DNA from: an uncultured Cohaesibacter sp.
GTDB lineage: Bacteria > Pseudomonadota > Alphaproteobacteria > Rhizobiales > Cohaesibacteraceae
Assembly: GCF_963664735.1 (NCBI RefSeq)
Contig: NZ_OY761553.1
Location: 2,247,303-2,311,302, forward strand
DNA length: 64,000 nucleotides
Direction of reading: 5' to 3'
The notes beneath the pieces were generated by a model. The model worked only from the letters and a program-made list of their open reading frames with translations. It had not been told where the DNA came from and did not search any database. Both the position numbers and the translations under genes were made by a program. Each line of letters opens with the position of its first letter. The stretch's first letter is position 1. Positions 35,135 to 43,355 of this stretch are shown one piece after another.

Positions 35135-35908
35135 TCAGGCTTTGGCGACCTTGCTTTTCATCCATGCCGCTTCTCGCGACTTAAGAAATTCGACAATTCC
35201 TTCACCGATTGCGGAACGGTCAATTGGCGTCTTGAGCGATGCCGACGCATTGGCTGCAACGGCGTCTCCCAGAACGACCTCTCGTCTATCTTCGATCAAA
35301 TCTGCAACAAAATCGGCATTGAATTCCGGATGCCCCTGAAAAGACAGGACCTGATCGGCATAGGCGAGCGCAGCAACATTGCAAAAATCACTTGTTGCAA
35401 TGACTCGCGCTTCTGGCGGCACCTCGACCACCTGATCCTGATGAAAGGCAAGAATGGAGAAATCGTCTCGCTTGGAAAGTTCGGTTTTTCCCAACCAGTC
35501 CGGTTTATCGCTGCTCCAATGATAGGTCTGACGGCCAACGCCCCACCCTTTTTCGGACTTCATGACCTTGCCGCCCAGTGCCTCGGCCAGAATCTGATGA
35601 CCAAAGCAGATGCCGACCATCGGCACGCCCGCAGCATAGGCATCACGAATGAAATCCTTGAGCGCATGAATCCATGGATAGTCTTCATAGGCACCAAATT
35701 TGGAGCCCGTGATAAGCCAGGCATTGCAGGCATCCGGGCTTGGCGGCAACTCGCCATCCAGTGGAACGAAATATTCATATTGCCAATGGGCAGGCGCTGT
35801 TGCGCCAACCATCTGGGCAAACATTTGTGCGTAGGATGGGAATTTTTGCGCCAGTGTCTCAGGAGGGCGTCCGGTTTCCAGAATGCCCAGTGTGAAGGTG
35901 TCAGTCAT
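35135..35908 (-). CDS. Class I glutamine amidotransferase (probable gamma-Glu-GABA hydrolase, PuuD role)
   Basis: 257 residues, class I GATase triad: Cys101 in VGICFGHQ, His193 and Glu195 in SFQGHPEF. The sequence resembles the GuaA-like stand-alone GATase group rather than E. coli PuuD (peptidase C26 with a different architecture). As the first gene of an operon with the aldehyde dehydrogenase and under a shared operator, it is a good candidate to release GABA from gamma-glutamyl-GABA. The start is ATG 35908; the longer frame to 35962 would begin inside the operator palindrome. Confidence 0.82.
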   Translation of the reverse strand: MTDTFTLGILETGRPPETLAQKFPSYAQMFAQMVGATAPAHWQYEYFVPLDGELPPSPDACNAWLITGSKFGAYEDYPWIHALKDFIRDAYAAGVPMVGICFGHQILAEALGGKVMKSEKGWGVGRQTYHWSSDKPDWLGKTELSKRDDFSILAFHQDQVVEVPPEARVIATSDFCNVAALAYADQVLSFQGHPEFNADFVADLIEDRREVVLGDAVAANASASLKTPIDRSAIGEGIVEFLKSREAAWMKSKVAKA

Positions 35909-35951
35909 CAATGCGATCCATAACTCCTGCCAAGGAGCTGTCTTGAATAAA

Positions 35952-35965
35952 TTTGTGATCACAAA
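35952..35965. promoter_or_regulatory. Perfect TTTGTGATCACAAA operator upstream of the amidotransferase gene
   Basis: A 14-base perfect palindrome, 44 bases before the amidotransferase start and identical in core to the sites at 28387 and 28412. It probably places puuC-puuD under the GntR-type polyamine regulator. Confidence 0.75.
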
Positions 35966-36115
35966 GTACCGTTTGAAACATCCTGCGTCAATTAGCAGGC
36001 TGCGTTCTATTGATATCCTCTACAAGTAAGAACGCAATCCGGTCTATTCCGGTTACCTTAAATTCTGCCTGCAGCCTTTCTCTAGGCCTCGATTGTTTAC
36101 GCCACCCAAGCCGGA

Positions 36116-36129
36116 TTTGTGATCAGAAA
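36116..36129. promoter_or_regulatory. Second, near-perfect copy of the operator
   Basis: TTTGTGATCAGAAA differs from the 35952 palindrome at one base and lies 164 bases further upstream in the amidotransferase-MarR intergenic region. It may support looping with the proximal site or act on the other promoter. Confidence 0.55.
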
Positions 36130-36291
36130 TCCTGACATGACGGAGATTTTCGCGCAGAAACGCGCGATATTTGAGTGACTGTTTCGATCTTGCCGGGTTC
36201 TGGCTTTTCAAGTGAACCCCATATTTCAAGACCTTGAAGCAGTCTCCTAGCTGACTTACTGTAACCAAAACAGAAACTGCCAGGAGGGCTG

Positions 36292-36771
36292 ATGATGCAT
36301 GAGAGTAACGATGAGCTTCAATTGGGTTATCTGATCTTTGAAGTATCCCGCCTCATGCGGCGTCTGTTCGAGGAGGAGGCCAAAGGATTGGGCCTGACGA
36401 TGCAGCAGGCTCGCGTTATCAGCTTTCTCGACGATTATCCTGAAGGAATTTCCCAGAGACACATAGCTCAGGCCATTGACCGAGATCCGATGACCATGAG
36501 CGGCATTCTCGACCGTTTGCAAAAGCAAAAGCTGGTCTCGCGCGTTGTCGATCCTTCGGACAGCCGCGCCAAACTGGTTTTGCTGACTGACGAGGGCAAA
36601 GTGTTGCTGCGCAAGGCCCGCGCAGTTGGGCAAAGCATCGGGCAGACGCTTTCTGATCGCGTTTTAAGCCACATTCCGGACAGCCAAAGAGAAGCACTGA
36701 TTTCCGGCCTGGAGCTCATACGGAGCGAGCTGAGCGACATGTCCTATGCCAACAAGGACAAGGAAAAATAG
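36292..36771 (+). CDS. MarR-family transcriptional regulator
   Basis: 159 residues, dimeric winged HTH: LTMQQARVISFLDDYPEGIS, then RHIAQAIDRDPMTMSGILDR as the recognition region and DSRAKLVLLTDEGK as the wing. AGGAGG lies four bases before ATG 36292 and seven before the adjacent in-frame ATG 36295, so the latter is the likelier start. It is divergent from the amidotransferase gene across about 380 bases holding two polyamine-type operators; its own target is unknown. Confidence 0.9.
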   Translation: MMHESNDELQLGYLIFEVSRLMRRLFEEEAKGLGLTMQQARVISFLDDYPEGISQRHIAQAIDRDPMTMSGILDRLQKQKLVSRVVDPSDSRAKLVLLTDEGKVLLRKARAVGQSIGQTLSDRVLSHIPDSQREALISGLELIRSELSDMSYANKDKEK

Positions 36772-36854
36772 GCGCAACAAACCGCAGCCTGGCATCCTGC
36801 TTGCGGGCAATTTGAGCAGGTCTGGCGACGGGCCCTCAACAGGCATGTTTGATC

Positions 36855-37865
36855 TCAGCCCTGTTGATCTTCGAAAATTGGCCCCACGGCAATATCGCGC
36901 AATTGGCCCTTATCACGCATAATAAACAGCGCGTTGATGCCCTTTGATCGGGCAACATGCAAACCTGCATCGGCCCCCATAACCATCAGTGCGGTCGCCC
37001 AGGCATCAGCCGTCATGCAGCTTTGGGCGATGACACTGACGGAGGCGACATCATTTTGCAGCGGACCACCCCGACGCGGGTCCATCGTGTGACTGAAAGT
37101 CTGGTTGCCAACTTTCACGAAGTGTCTGTAGTCGCCGCTCGTTGCTATGGCAGCGTCTTGCAATTGCAGCATTCCCCTCGCTTCCCGCATGGCATAATCC
37201 GGCTTTTCCAGAGCCACTGCCCACGGATTGCCATCGGCCTTGGTTCCGATAGCCCGCATTTCACCATCGATCCCCACAAGACCACTTTCGATCCCGAATT
37301 GGCTCAGCACGTCTGCCAGAGCATCAACCCCATACCCCTTGGCGATGCCGCAAAGATCTAGCTTCATCTGCGCTGTCTTGCGCACAGCCAGACGGGATCG
37401 GTCAAGCTCCAAAAGCTCGTGCGTCATCGGGCGCGCATGGCCAAGTTGAGCGCGAATGGCTTGCTCATCAAGCTCGGAGGAGGATGCTCCGAAGCCCCAT
37501 GCGTCGACCATATCGCCAACCGCCGGATCAAACAGGCCACTTGAAGCGCGGTTGATTGCCAATGCCTCGGCAAGAACCGTGTACAGATCTTCGGGGACAA
37601 CAATCCATTGACCAACCGGCGCACGGTTCAGCTGCATCAAGTCGGACTGGGGCTTCCAGGTGGACATTTGCCTGTCCACCCGATCAACCGCCGCAAACAA
37701 GGCCTTATCGAGACCGTCTGGCGCTTGCGCTTCATCGGTCATGATGATGGCACTATAGCGGGTACCCATGGTCGCACCATTGAAAACATGACGGTGGTGC
37801 GCCGAGGCTGAAGCGGAGGCGTCAGGCTTCTCGCCTCTCGGACAATCAAAAGACATCTTCAACAT
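36855..37865 (-). CDS. apbE: FAD:protein FMN transferase
   Basis: 336 residues of ApbE. Seen are MGTRYSAI near the start, DLCGIAKGYGVDALADVL, HTMDPRRGGPLQ and CMTADAWATALMVMG, which hold the FAD and Mg2+ ligands. ApbE attaches FMN covalently to Ser/Thr in D-x-x-[ST]-G-A-[ST] motifs of exported flavoproteins. No typical signal peptide is obvious, so export may use a variant or it may act on proteins before export. The start ATG 37865 with AAGGG upstream overlaps the reductase stop by 20 bases, so the two are translationally coupled. Its probable target is the DUF2271 protein of the same operon. Confidence 0.93.
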   Translation of the reverse strand: MLKMSFDCPRGEKPDASASASAHHRHVFNGATMGTRYSAIIMTDEAQAPDGLDKALFAAVDRVDRQMSTWKPQSDLMQLNRAPVGQWIVVPEDLYTVLAEALAINRASSGLFDPAVGDMVDAWGFGASSSELDEQAIRAQLGHARPMTHELLELDRSRLAVRKTAQMKLDLCGIAKGYGVDALADVLSQFGIESGLVGIDGEMRAIGTKADGNPWAVALEKPDYAMREARGMLQLQDAAIATSGDYRHFVKVGNQTFSHTMDPRRGGPLQNDVASVSVIAQSCMTADAWATALMVMGADAGLHVARSKGINALFIMRDKGQLRDIAVGPIFEDQQG

Positions 37866-40059
37866 AACGCCCTTCTTTTCTGAGATCGGCAATGTCTATG
37901 CCGGTAGATTGGAGGATATCTTTCAATGCGGCCTCGATCCCCTTGGCCATATCGCGCCCGCCACAAACCATGATCTGAGCCCCTTCGCGGATGAGAACTG
38001 CCAGCTCAGTCCCATCCTGACGCAAGCGATCTTGCACATAGAAACGCCATTCAAAACGAGAGAAGGCGAGCTTTGCAGACTGTAGCAGCCCTGCCTGATT
38101 CCAGTTCCACAGTTCCTCCTGATAGAGATAATCGGATTGCGGATGGCGAGCCCCGAAATAAAGATGCATAGGCCGTTTGCTCTGGTTGTTGCGGATGAAG
38201 CCAATGAGAGGAGCAATTCCGGCCCCGGCCCCGATTAGAATGACCGGCTTCCGGGATGGCTTGAGCCTAAAGTTCGGATTGGCCTGAAAGGCAGCCTTGA
38301 TCGTATCGCCGACTTGAAGGCTATGAAGAAAGCCCGAACACAGGCCCCCCGGCACATTTCTGACGCATATTTCGACAAAGCCGTTCTTGCGCCCCGACGC
38401 AAGCGAGTAATATCTTGGAACAGTATCACCCTCCGGGGTTATGCTGAGGAGGTCTCCTGGCTCGAAGTCTGGGAGCCTTTTGCCAAACGGACAAGAGACC
38501 AGAGAACCATTTCTGCCTACCGGCTCGAAGCGGAAGACCGATGTCGGAGCCTGAACTTCACGCCCATAGTCCTTGCGTGAGACAAGCCGTAATTCATGTT
38601 CCTTGACAACCAATTGCACGGGCTCAAGCGAAAGCTTGGTGCCTAGCCGAGTAGATAACACCTTGCTCCAGCGATCAAATTCCTGCGCTGACTGCCGGTT
38701 TACCGTTGCCAATGGCATCAGGGTTTGCCAGCCCTTCAGGCTCATTGCCTCGCTGACGTCACGTGCAAATTGGCAGAAGGCAGGAAACTGACGATCACCA
38801 AAACCAAGCACGGAAACGGTCGGGCGATTGGTGCCTTCATAGGCTTGCAATTTTGCCATGAAGCCGTTTGCCGAGCTGGGGGCCTGACCATCGCCATAAG
38901 TGGCCGTTAGAATGAAGATCTGCTTTGCGTGCGGGTAGCTTTTGGCAAAGTCATTCATCGCGGCGGTGTGAACAGAGATGCCCGAACGGGTCAAACCATC
39001 ATGCAGGCTGCGAGCAAATTCCCATGTGCTGTTACCCTCGCTGCCGACAAGGATAATGGCATCGGCATCCCCTGATTTGACGTTGCGTGCGATTTTGGGT
39101 TTGCTCTGCTTTTTCCGCCACCAGATGATGGCACCAGTTGCCCCCATGAAGGGAACACCCAGCGAGGCAAAACCAAGCAACAGAGCCAGTGGGGCCAGCC
39201 CCTCTCCGGTGTGCAACATATAGATGAATTCATAAATCTGCTTGGCACTGCTGTTTGGCGTATAGGCGAGGAGATCACCGGTTGCCTGATCCACATATCC
39301 AGCACCGCTTGCGGTGGTCAGTGAAAAGGCATCTTGCCTATCACCATCATAGGGAAAGGTAAGTTCTCTGAGCTGAATAACCGGCACGTCGCGCAACCCC
39401 TCCAACGAGATGATTGGCGCCGGGGTGCCGCCATCAACCTGAGGGAAAGCAGCATCCGTACCAGAACCATCTGGTGCAATTCCAAAGGTTGCGGCCGTCA
39501 TGTAAAGGCCGGTCAATGCGCTAAGGGTTAGGCCCAGAATGGCAAGGCGAGAGACTTCCAGATGGAGCCGCTGAGAAAGGCTTCCGCGAATGGGGCCAAA
39601 CAGTTGGCGCCAGCCTCCCATCCGCCGTTTCAGCATGATGAGGCCAGATACACAGATAAGTAGCATGACCGCAGCCCCGGCGCCTGCAGTCATGCGCCCC
39701 CCGTCACCCAGAAACAGGGACCTATGCAAGTCGGTCAGCCAGATTTGGGACTGTGAGGGTTGATAGGCTCCAAGGCTTGCTCCGCTTGCGGGATCAATCA
39801 ATTCGGCACCGGACACCCCATTCTCATAGTAATAGGCAATGACTTGCCCCGAAGCGCGCCGCACAATCTGCGAGGTGCCCGGATGGGCTTGCTTGACCGT
39901 GTCGGCCAATTCGGCAACAGAGAGGGTCACCCCGGAGCTCGCAGGCTGACTGAAGCGTTCCATGATGGGGTAGATTGACAAGGCAGCTCCACTGATGGAC
40001 AAAACCAGCACGAGAGGCAGGAGAAACAGGCCGGTAATTTTATGAATGATCTGCTGCAT
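37846..40059 (-). CDS. PepSY-membrane / flavodoxin / FAD-NAD(P)H reductase fusion
   Basis: 737 residues. The N-terminal half is a PepSY_TM protein with four membrane helices (near 8-30, 127-146, 172-195 and 295-317) and two periplasmic PepSY-like lobes; His residues near the helix ends (HKITG, LHRSLFLGD, HLEVSR, MLHTGEG) resemble the haem ligands of FoxB/PiuB-type siderophore reductases. The C-terminal half is a flavodoxin domain (ILVGSEGNSTWEFARSL) joined to a ferredoxin-reductase-like FAD and NAD(P)H module (YYSLASG, GAGAGIAPLIGF, MVCGGRDMAKGIE), as in sulfite reductase flavoprotein or CYPOR. It should move electrons from cytosolic NAD(P)H across the membrane to a periplasmic acceptor. Confidence 0.88.
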   Translation of the reverse strand: MQQIIHKITGLFLLPLVLVLSISGAALSIYPIMERFSQPASSGVTLSVAELADTVKQAHPGTSQIVRRASGQVIAYYYENGVSGAELIDPASGASLGAYQPSQSQIWLTDLHRSLFLGDGGRMTAGAGAAVMLLICVSGLIMLKRRMGGWRQLFGPIRGSLSQRLHLEVSRLAILGLTLSALTGLYMTAATFGIAPDGSGTDAAFPQVDGGTPAPIISLEGLRDVPVIQLRELTFPYDGDRQDAFSLTTASGAGYVDQATGDLLAYTPNSSAKQIYEFIYMLHTGEGLAPLALLLGFASLGVPFMGATGAIIWWRKKQSKPKIARNVKSGDADAIILVGSEGNSTWEFARSLHDGLTRSGISVHTAAMNDFAKSYPHAKQIFILTATYGDGQAPSSANGFMAKLQAYEGTNRPTVSVLGFGDRQFPAFCQFARDVSEAMSLKGWQTLMPLATVNRQSAQEFDRWSKVLSTRLGTKLSLEPVQLVVKEHELRLVSRKDYGREVQAPTSVFRFEPVGRNGSLVSCPFGKRLPDFEPGDLLSITPEGDTVPRYYSLASGRKNGFVEICVRNVPGGLCSGFLHSLQVGDTIKAAFQANPNFRLKPSRKPVILIGAGAGIAPLIGFIRNNQSKRPMHLYFGARHPQSDYLYQEELWNWNQAGLLQSAKLAFSRFEWRFYVQDRLRQDGTELAVLIREGAQIMVCGGRDMAKGIEAALKDILQSTGIDIADLRKEGRYVEDVF

Positions 40060-40107
40060 GGCAGGAAATCTCTTTATGGCTTGGCAAAAACTGAAAGTAA
40101 AAAGGCC

Positions 40108-40578
40108 TTACATGTCAAAACTGAAGGTCTGGATGAAACGTTTGCCCGAAGTGGCCTCACCTGCGGATTTGCTTTCCAGTGGCACAACGATTTCGGAGGG
40201 GGCGTCCCCCATGTGCTCAACTGCGGTGTCGATATGCAGCTGGTAGCCGGCATCGAACAGAGCGTCAGACAAATCGAGGGTGACATTCAGCGTCTTGCCG
40301 CTGCCAACGCTGGCCCCGGTAATGCCATCCACCTCTGAAACATTGCCCCCCGTTGCACGATACCAGTCGCGCAGATCGCTGTAATATTTGGAGCGCCCGC
40401 CAGACATCCACAATGAGCCCTGATAGGTGCCGGAAGCATCGGTGACATACATCACCATATAGGCTTCCGGGCCGCCATAATTGGTCATGGTGGTGGTGAA
40501 GGTGACCGGTTTGGCCTGAGCCGCTGCTGGTAACGCAAAGGCAGAAGCAAGGGCTGCGGAAACGAGATATTTATTCAT
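40108..40578 (-). CDS. DUF2271 secreted protein with covalent-flavin motif
   Basis: 156 residues. Signal peptide MNKYLVSAALASAFALPAAA with cleavage near AQA-KP, then a beta-rich DUF2271 domain (FTTTMTNYGGPEAYMVMYVT, YYSDLRDWYRA). Residues 84-90 read DGITGAS, matching the ApbE flavinylation pattern D-x-x-[ST]-G-A-[ST], so Thr87 is a likely FMN attachment point. With ApbE and the membrane reductase in the same operon, it would be a periplasmic flavoprotein that receives electrons from the PepSY reductase. The final acceptor (metal, siderophore, protein or small molecule) is unknown. Confidence 0.88.
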   Translation of the reverse strand: MNKYLVSAALASAFALPAAAQAKPVTFTTTMTNYGGPEAYMVMYVTDASGTYQGSLWMSGGRSKYYSDLRDWYRATGGNVSEVDGITGASVGSGKTLNVTLDLSDALFDAGYQLHIDTAVEHMGDAPSEIVVPLESKSAGEATSGKRFIQTFSFDM

Positions 40579-40654
40579 GGTTTTGTCCTTGGTTTGATAA
40601 GCAACAACTGACCGCTCTTTTCGCTTTTCTGGTGAGATGCTGCTTTGATTGGCT

Positions 40655-40975
40655 CTAGTTGATCGTGACTTTGGGGGCTGTGCCCTTATTGATAAATTTG
40701 TTGCTGTTGACAGGACCGGTTGGCGCCTGGGTTACAGAAGTGCAGCCCGAGACCTGGTCATCGTCGTCGTCGTCAAAATCCCAACCAATCGGGAGCCGCC
40801 AGCCAAACAGATAGAAGTGACGGACACCATCATGATCGTGGCGACGGTAATAGGCCTCACCCCTGCGATCATGATCGCCGAAATATCCGTGGCCATGCCC
40901 TCCGGCAAAGCTTGCGCCGGAAGCAAAAGCGAAGTCCGCAATCAGCAGGGTTGAGATCAGAAGTATTTTTTTCAT
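40655..40975 (-). CDS. Small secreted His/Asp-rich protein, possibly flavinylated
   Basis: 106 residues, no family recognised. Signal peptide MKKILLISTLLIADFAFASG (cleavage near SFA-GG). The mature part has a His-rich stretch (GGHGHGYFGDHDRR, RRHDHDGVRH), then FDDDDDDQVSGCTSVTQAP. Residues 73-79, DQVSGCT, resemble the D-x-x-[ST]-G-A-[ST] FMN-attachment motif with Cys in place of Ala. It is the first gene of the operon with the DUF2271 protein, PepSY reductase and ApbE. The His and Asp clusters suggest metal binding. Start is ATG 40975, which gives the signal peptide. Confidence 0.75.
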   Translation of the reverse strand: MKKILLISTLLIADFAFASGASFAGGHGHGYFGDHDRRGEAYYRRHDHDGVRHFYLFGWRLPIGWDFDDDDDDQVSGCTSVTQAPTGPVNSNKFINKGTAPKVTIN

Positions 40976-41141
40976 GGTTGCGACATTCCCTTCCAAGTGT
41001 TCGATGCATGCACTATCGCGCGCCAGACTGAAGGTGACCTGACCGATAATTTCTTTTTGCTTCAGCTTGCTGTAAGGTTTGCCAGCGACACTGCTGCGGA
41101 CTTATTAAGCGGCTGGTCGCAAGAATTGTGAGGGAAGGCAA

Positions 41142-41801
41142 ATGCGGGTCTTGTTGGTCGAGGATGATACGGTGCTAGGGTCTGCGGTGCGCGATCAGAT
41201 CGCCGCCGATGGGCACAGCGTAGATTGGGTGCAACGGCTTGATGATGCCGGGGACTATATTCATGCGGCGCCTTATGACCTGATCCTTCTGGACCTGATG
41301 TTGCCCGACGGATTGGGCATCAATTTCCTCAAAAAGCTGCGCGGTTCGGGGGACGTCACCCCGGTAATCATTCTGACAGCCCTTGATCAGATCTCCGACA
41401 GAATCGACGGCCTCAACGCTGGTGCCGACGACTATCTGGTCAAACCCTTTGATTTGCAGGAGCTGACTGCACGCCTCAAGGCTGTTGCCAGACGCTACAG
41501 TGGCAACCCCAATCCCCTTGTTAAAATCGGTGAGCTTGAGATCGACATTGCTGCGCGTTCCGTCTTGCGGGCAGGCAAGGCAGTGTCACTCACTGCGCGC
41601 GAATGGGCCATTTTTGAAGCTTTCCTGCAGCACCCGAACAACCTTCTTTCCAAAAGCCAGCTGGAAGAAACCCTCTATGCTTTTGATACGGAAATCGAAA
41701 GCAACACGATAGAGGTGCACATCAGTCGCATGCGCAAGAAACTTGGCGGAAGCATCATTGAAACCGTGCGCGGCATGGGCTACCGGCTGGAGCATGCATG
41801 A
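41142..41801 (+). CDS. OmpR-family response regulator (QseB/PmrA-like)
   Basis: 219 residues: receiver domain with phosphoacceptor Asp51 (LILLDLMLPDG), Thr and Lys in ILTALD and YLVKPFDLQELTAR, then an OmpR winged helix (LTAREWAIFEAFLQHPNNLL, NTIEVHISRMRKKL, RGMGYRL). The stop overlaps the kinase start by four bases. It is divergent from the flavin redox operon across 166 bases and so very likely controls it. Confidence 0.95.
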   Translation: MRVLLVEDDTVLGSAVRDQIAADGHSVDWVQRLDDAGDYIHAAPYDLILLDLMLPDGLGINFLKKLRGSGDVTPVIILTALDQISDRIDGLNAGADDYLVKPFDLQELTARLKAVARRYSGNPNPLVKIGELEIDIAARSVLRAGKAVSLTAREWAIFEAFLQHPNNLLSKSQLEETLYAFDTEIESNTIEVHISRMRKKLGGSIIETVRGMGYRLEHA

Positions 41802-43282
41802 ACGCAGGATCCTTCTTGAAAAACAGCCTGCAGCTTCGTCTATCGCTTGGCCTTGCACTCGGCGTGGGGCTGTTGTGGGCGGCTGCGACCATGGTTAGCG
41901 GCGTGATCGTCAAACGCGAACTGGATGGGGCTTTTGATCAGGCGCTGGCCGAAGCGGTCGAGCGCATCCTGCCTCCGGTCATCCATGATATTGTTGAAGG
42001 CAACAAGGTGGATGACGAAGTGGAAGACCTGAAGGTGAACGGCTTGCAGCTTGGCCGCATTGGCCGCTCATGGCGTCATGAAAACGGCTTTACGCGCCGC
42101 TTTGGTCATGATCGGGACAAGAAAGACGACGATAAAAAGAGCGATGATGAGGACAAGGACTGGAAAACAGGCAAAGAGCAGAAAACAAAGTTTTCGCTGC
42201 CTGAAAATCAGTTTCTGACCTATATCGTTCGCGACCCCATGGGCCGGATTCTGTTGCAGTCAAAGAATGCAAATCCGGACTTTTTTCCCGGTATCGACAA
42301 ACTCGGCTTCAGGACGCTCAATGACCACCGGATCTTTACCGGATCAACGCTTGATGGCAACGTGATCATATCCGTTGCCGATCCAATGGCACGACGCAGA
42401 AGGGCGGCCCACGATACGCTGGAAGCCCTTGCCATGCCGCTGTTCATTCTGGTGCCCCTGAGCATGTTGGGCGTGTGGCTGCTGGTGCGCATTTCCATGC
42501 GTTCCATTCGAGGCTTCAGATCCGAGATCGAAATGCGCGGCGGCGGTGATCTTTCGCCCATCAGCGCAGAAAGACTGCCTTCTGAACTTGAGCCGGTTGC
42601 CGATGAGGTCAACAATCTTCTGGAGCGCATGCGCCGGACTTTGGAAGCGGAGCGCAGCTTTACGGCCAACAGCGCTCATGAATTGCGCACGCCGGTAGCG
42701 GCAGCCCTTGCCCAAACCCAACGCCTGATTTCTGAGGCAGAGCAAGGAGCAGTAAAAGACAGGGCAATACAGATCGAAACGGCGCTCAAATCCTTGTCGC
42801 GCCTTACGGAAAAGCTGATGCAGCTCGCCCGCGCGGAAGGTGGTGCAATGTTGTCAGAACAAGAGCGGGACATCTTGCCCATCGTCAGTCTGGTTCTGGA
42901 TGAGTTCCGGGAAGACGCAGACAGATTGCAAATTTCCATGCCGGACGGTCCGGTGCCCTTGCTGATAGACCCCAATGTCTTTGCTATTCTCCTGCGCAAT
43001 CTGGTCGAGAATGCACTCAAGCATGCCAGCGCACAAAGTGAGGTGGAGGTGCAGCTTGAGCCAGATGGAAAACTGATCGTGCGCAATGATTGCGACCCTA
43101 TTGCGTACGATGTCCTTGAGAGAATTACCCGCTCCTTCGAGCGCGGAAAGACTGGCGCCAAGGGCAGCGGCGTCGGGCTTGCCATCGTCAAGGCGATCAC
43201 AACCGGCAGCGGAGCCACTCTGGCGCTTAATTCACCTATCCAAGACAAGAAACGCGGCTTTGAAGCGGTCGTGACCTTCTAA
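41798..43282 (+). CDS. Sensor histidine kinase with charged Asp/Lys periplasmic insert
   Basis: 494 residues. Membrane helices near 14-37 and 211-231 enclose a periplasmic sensor of about 170 residues. Its middle (104-131) is an unusual run of alternating Asp, Glu and Lys (DRDKKDDDKKSDDEDKDWK), likely disordered. Then HAMP, HisKA with His294 in NSAHELRTPVAAAL, and HATPase (NLVENALKHAS, GVGLAIVKAI). Pairs with the response regulator just upstream. The charged loop may bind metal ions or basic peptides; the signal is not known. Confidence 0.95.
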   Translation: MNAGSFLKNSLQLRLSLGLALGVGLLWAAATMVSGVIVKRELDGAFDQALAEAVERILPPVIHDIVEGNKVDDEVEDLKVNGLQLGRIGRSWRHENGFTRRFGHDRDKKDDDKKSDDEDKDWKTGKEQKTKFSLPENQFLTYIVRDPMGRILLQSKNANPDFFPGIDKLGFRTLNDHRIFTGSTLDGNVIISVADPMARRRRAAHDTLEALAMPLFILVPLSMLGVWLLVRISMRSIRGFRSEIEMRGGGDLSPISAERLPSELEPVADEVNNLLERMRRTLEAERSFTANSAHELRTPVAAALAQTQRLISEAEQGAVKDRAIQIETALKSLSRLTEKLMQLARAEGGAMLSEQERDILPIVSLVLDEFREDADRLQISMPDGPVPLLIDPNVFAILLRNLVENALKHASAQSEVEVQLEPDGKLIVRNDCDPIAYDVLERITRSFERGKTGAKGSGVGLAIVKAITTGSGATLALNSPIQDKKRGFEAVVTF

Positions 43283-43355
43283 TGGTGCCCGCACCATTGC
43301 CCGAATGCTTTCCTTGCTTGCCCCAAGCCCCAGTAGGCTTGCGATCGGGTTAAGG

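Noticed and set aside
39760..39820. DPASGAS in the PepSY reductase as a further flavinylation site
   Set aside because: PepSY lobes normally carry a D-P-x-T-G-x-x-L turn, and the second lobe here has DQATGDLL; the match to the FMN motif is probably the family turn, not an ApbE site.
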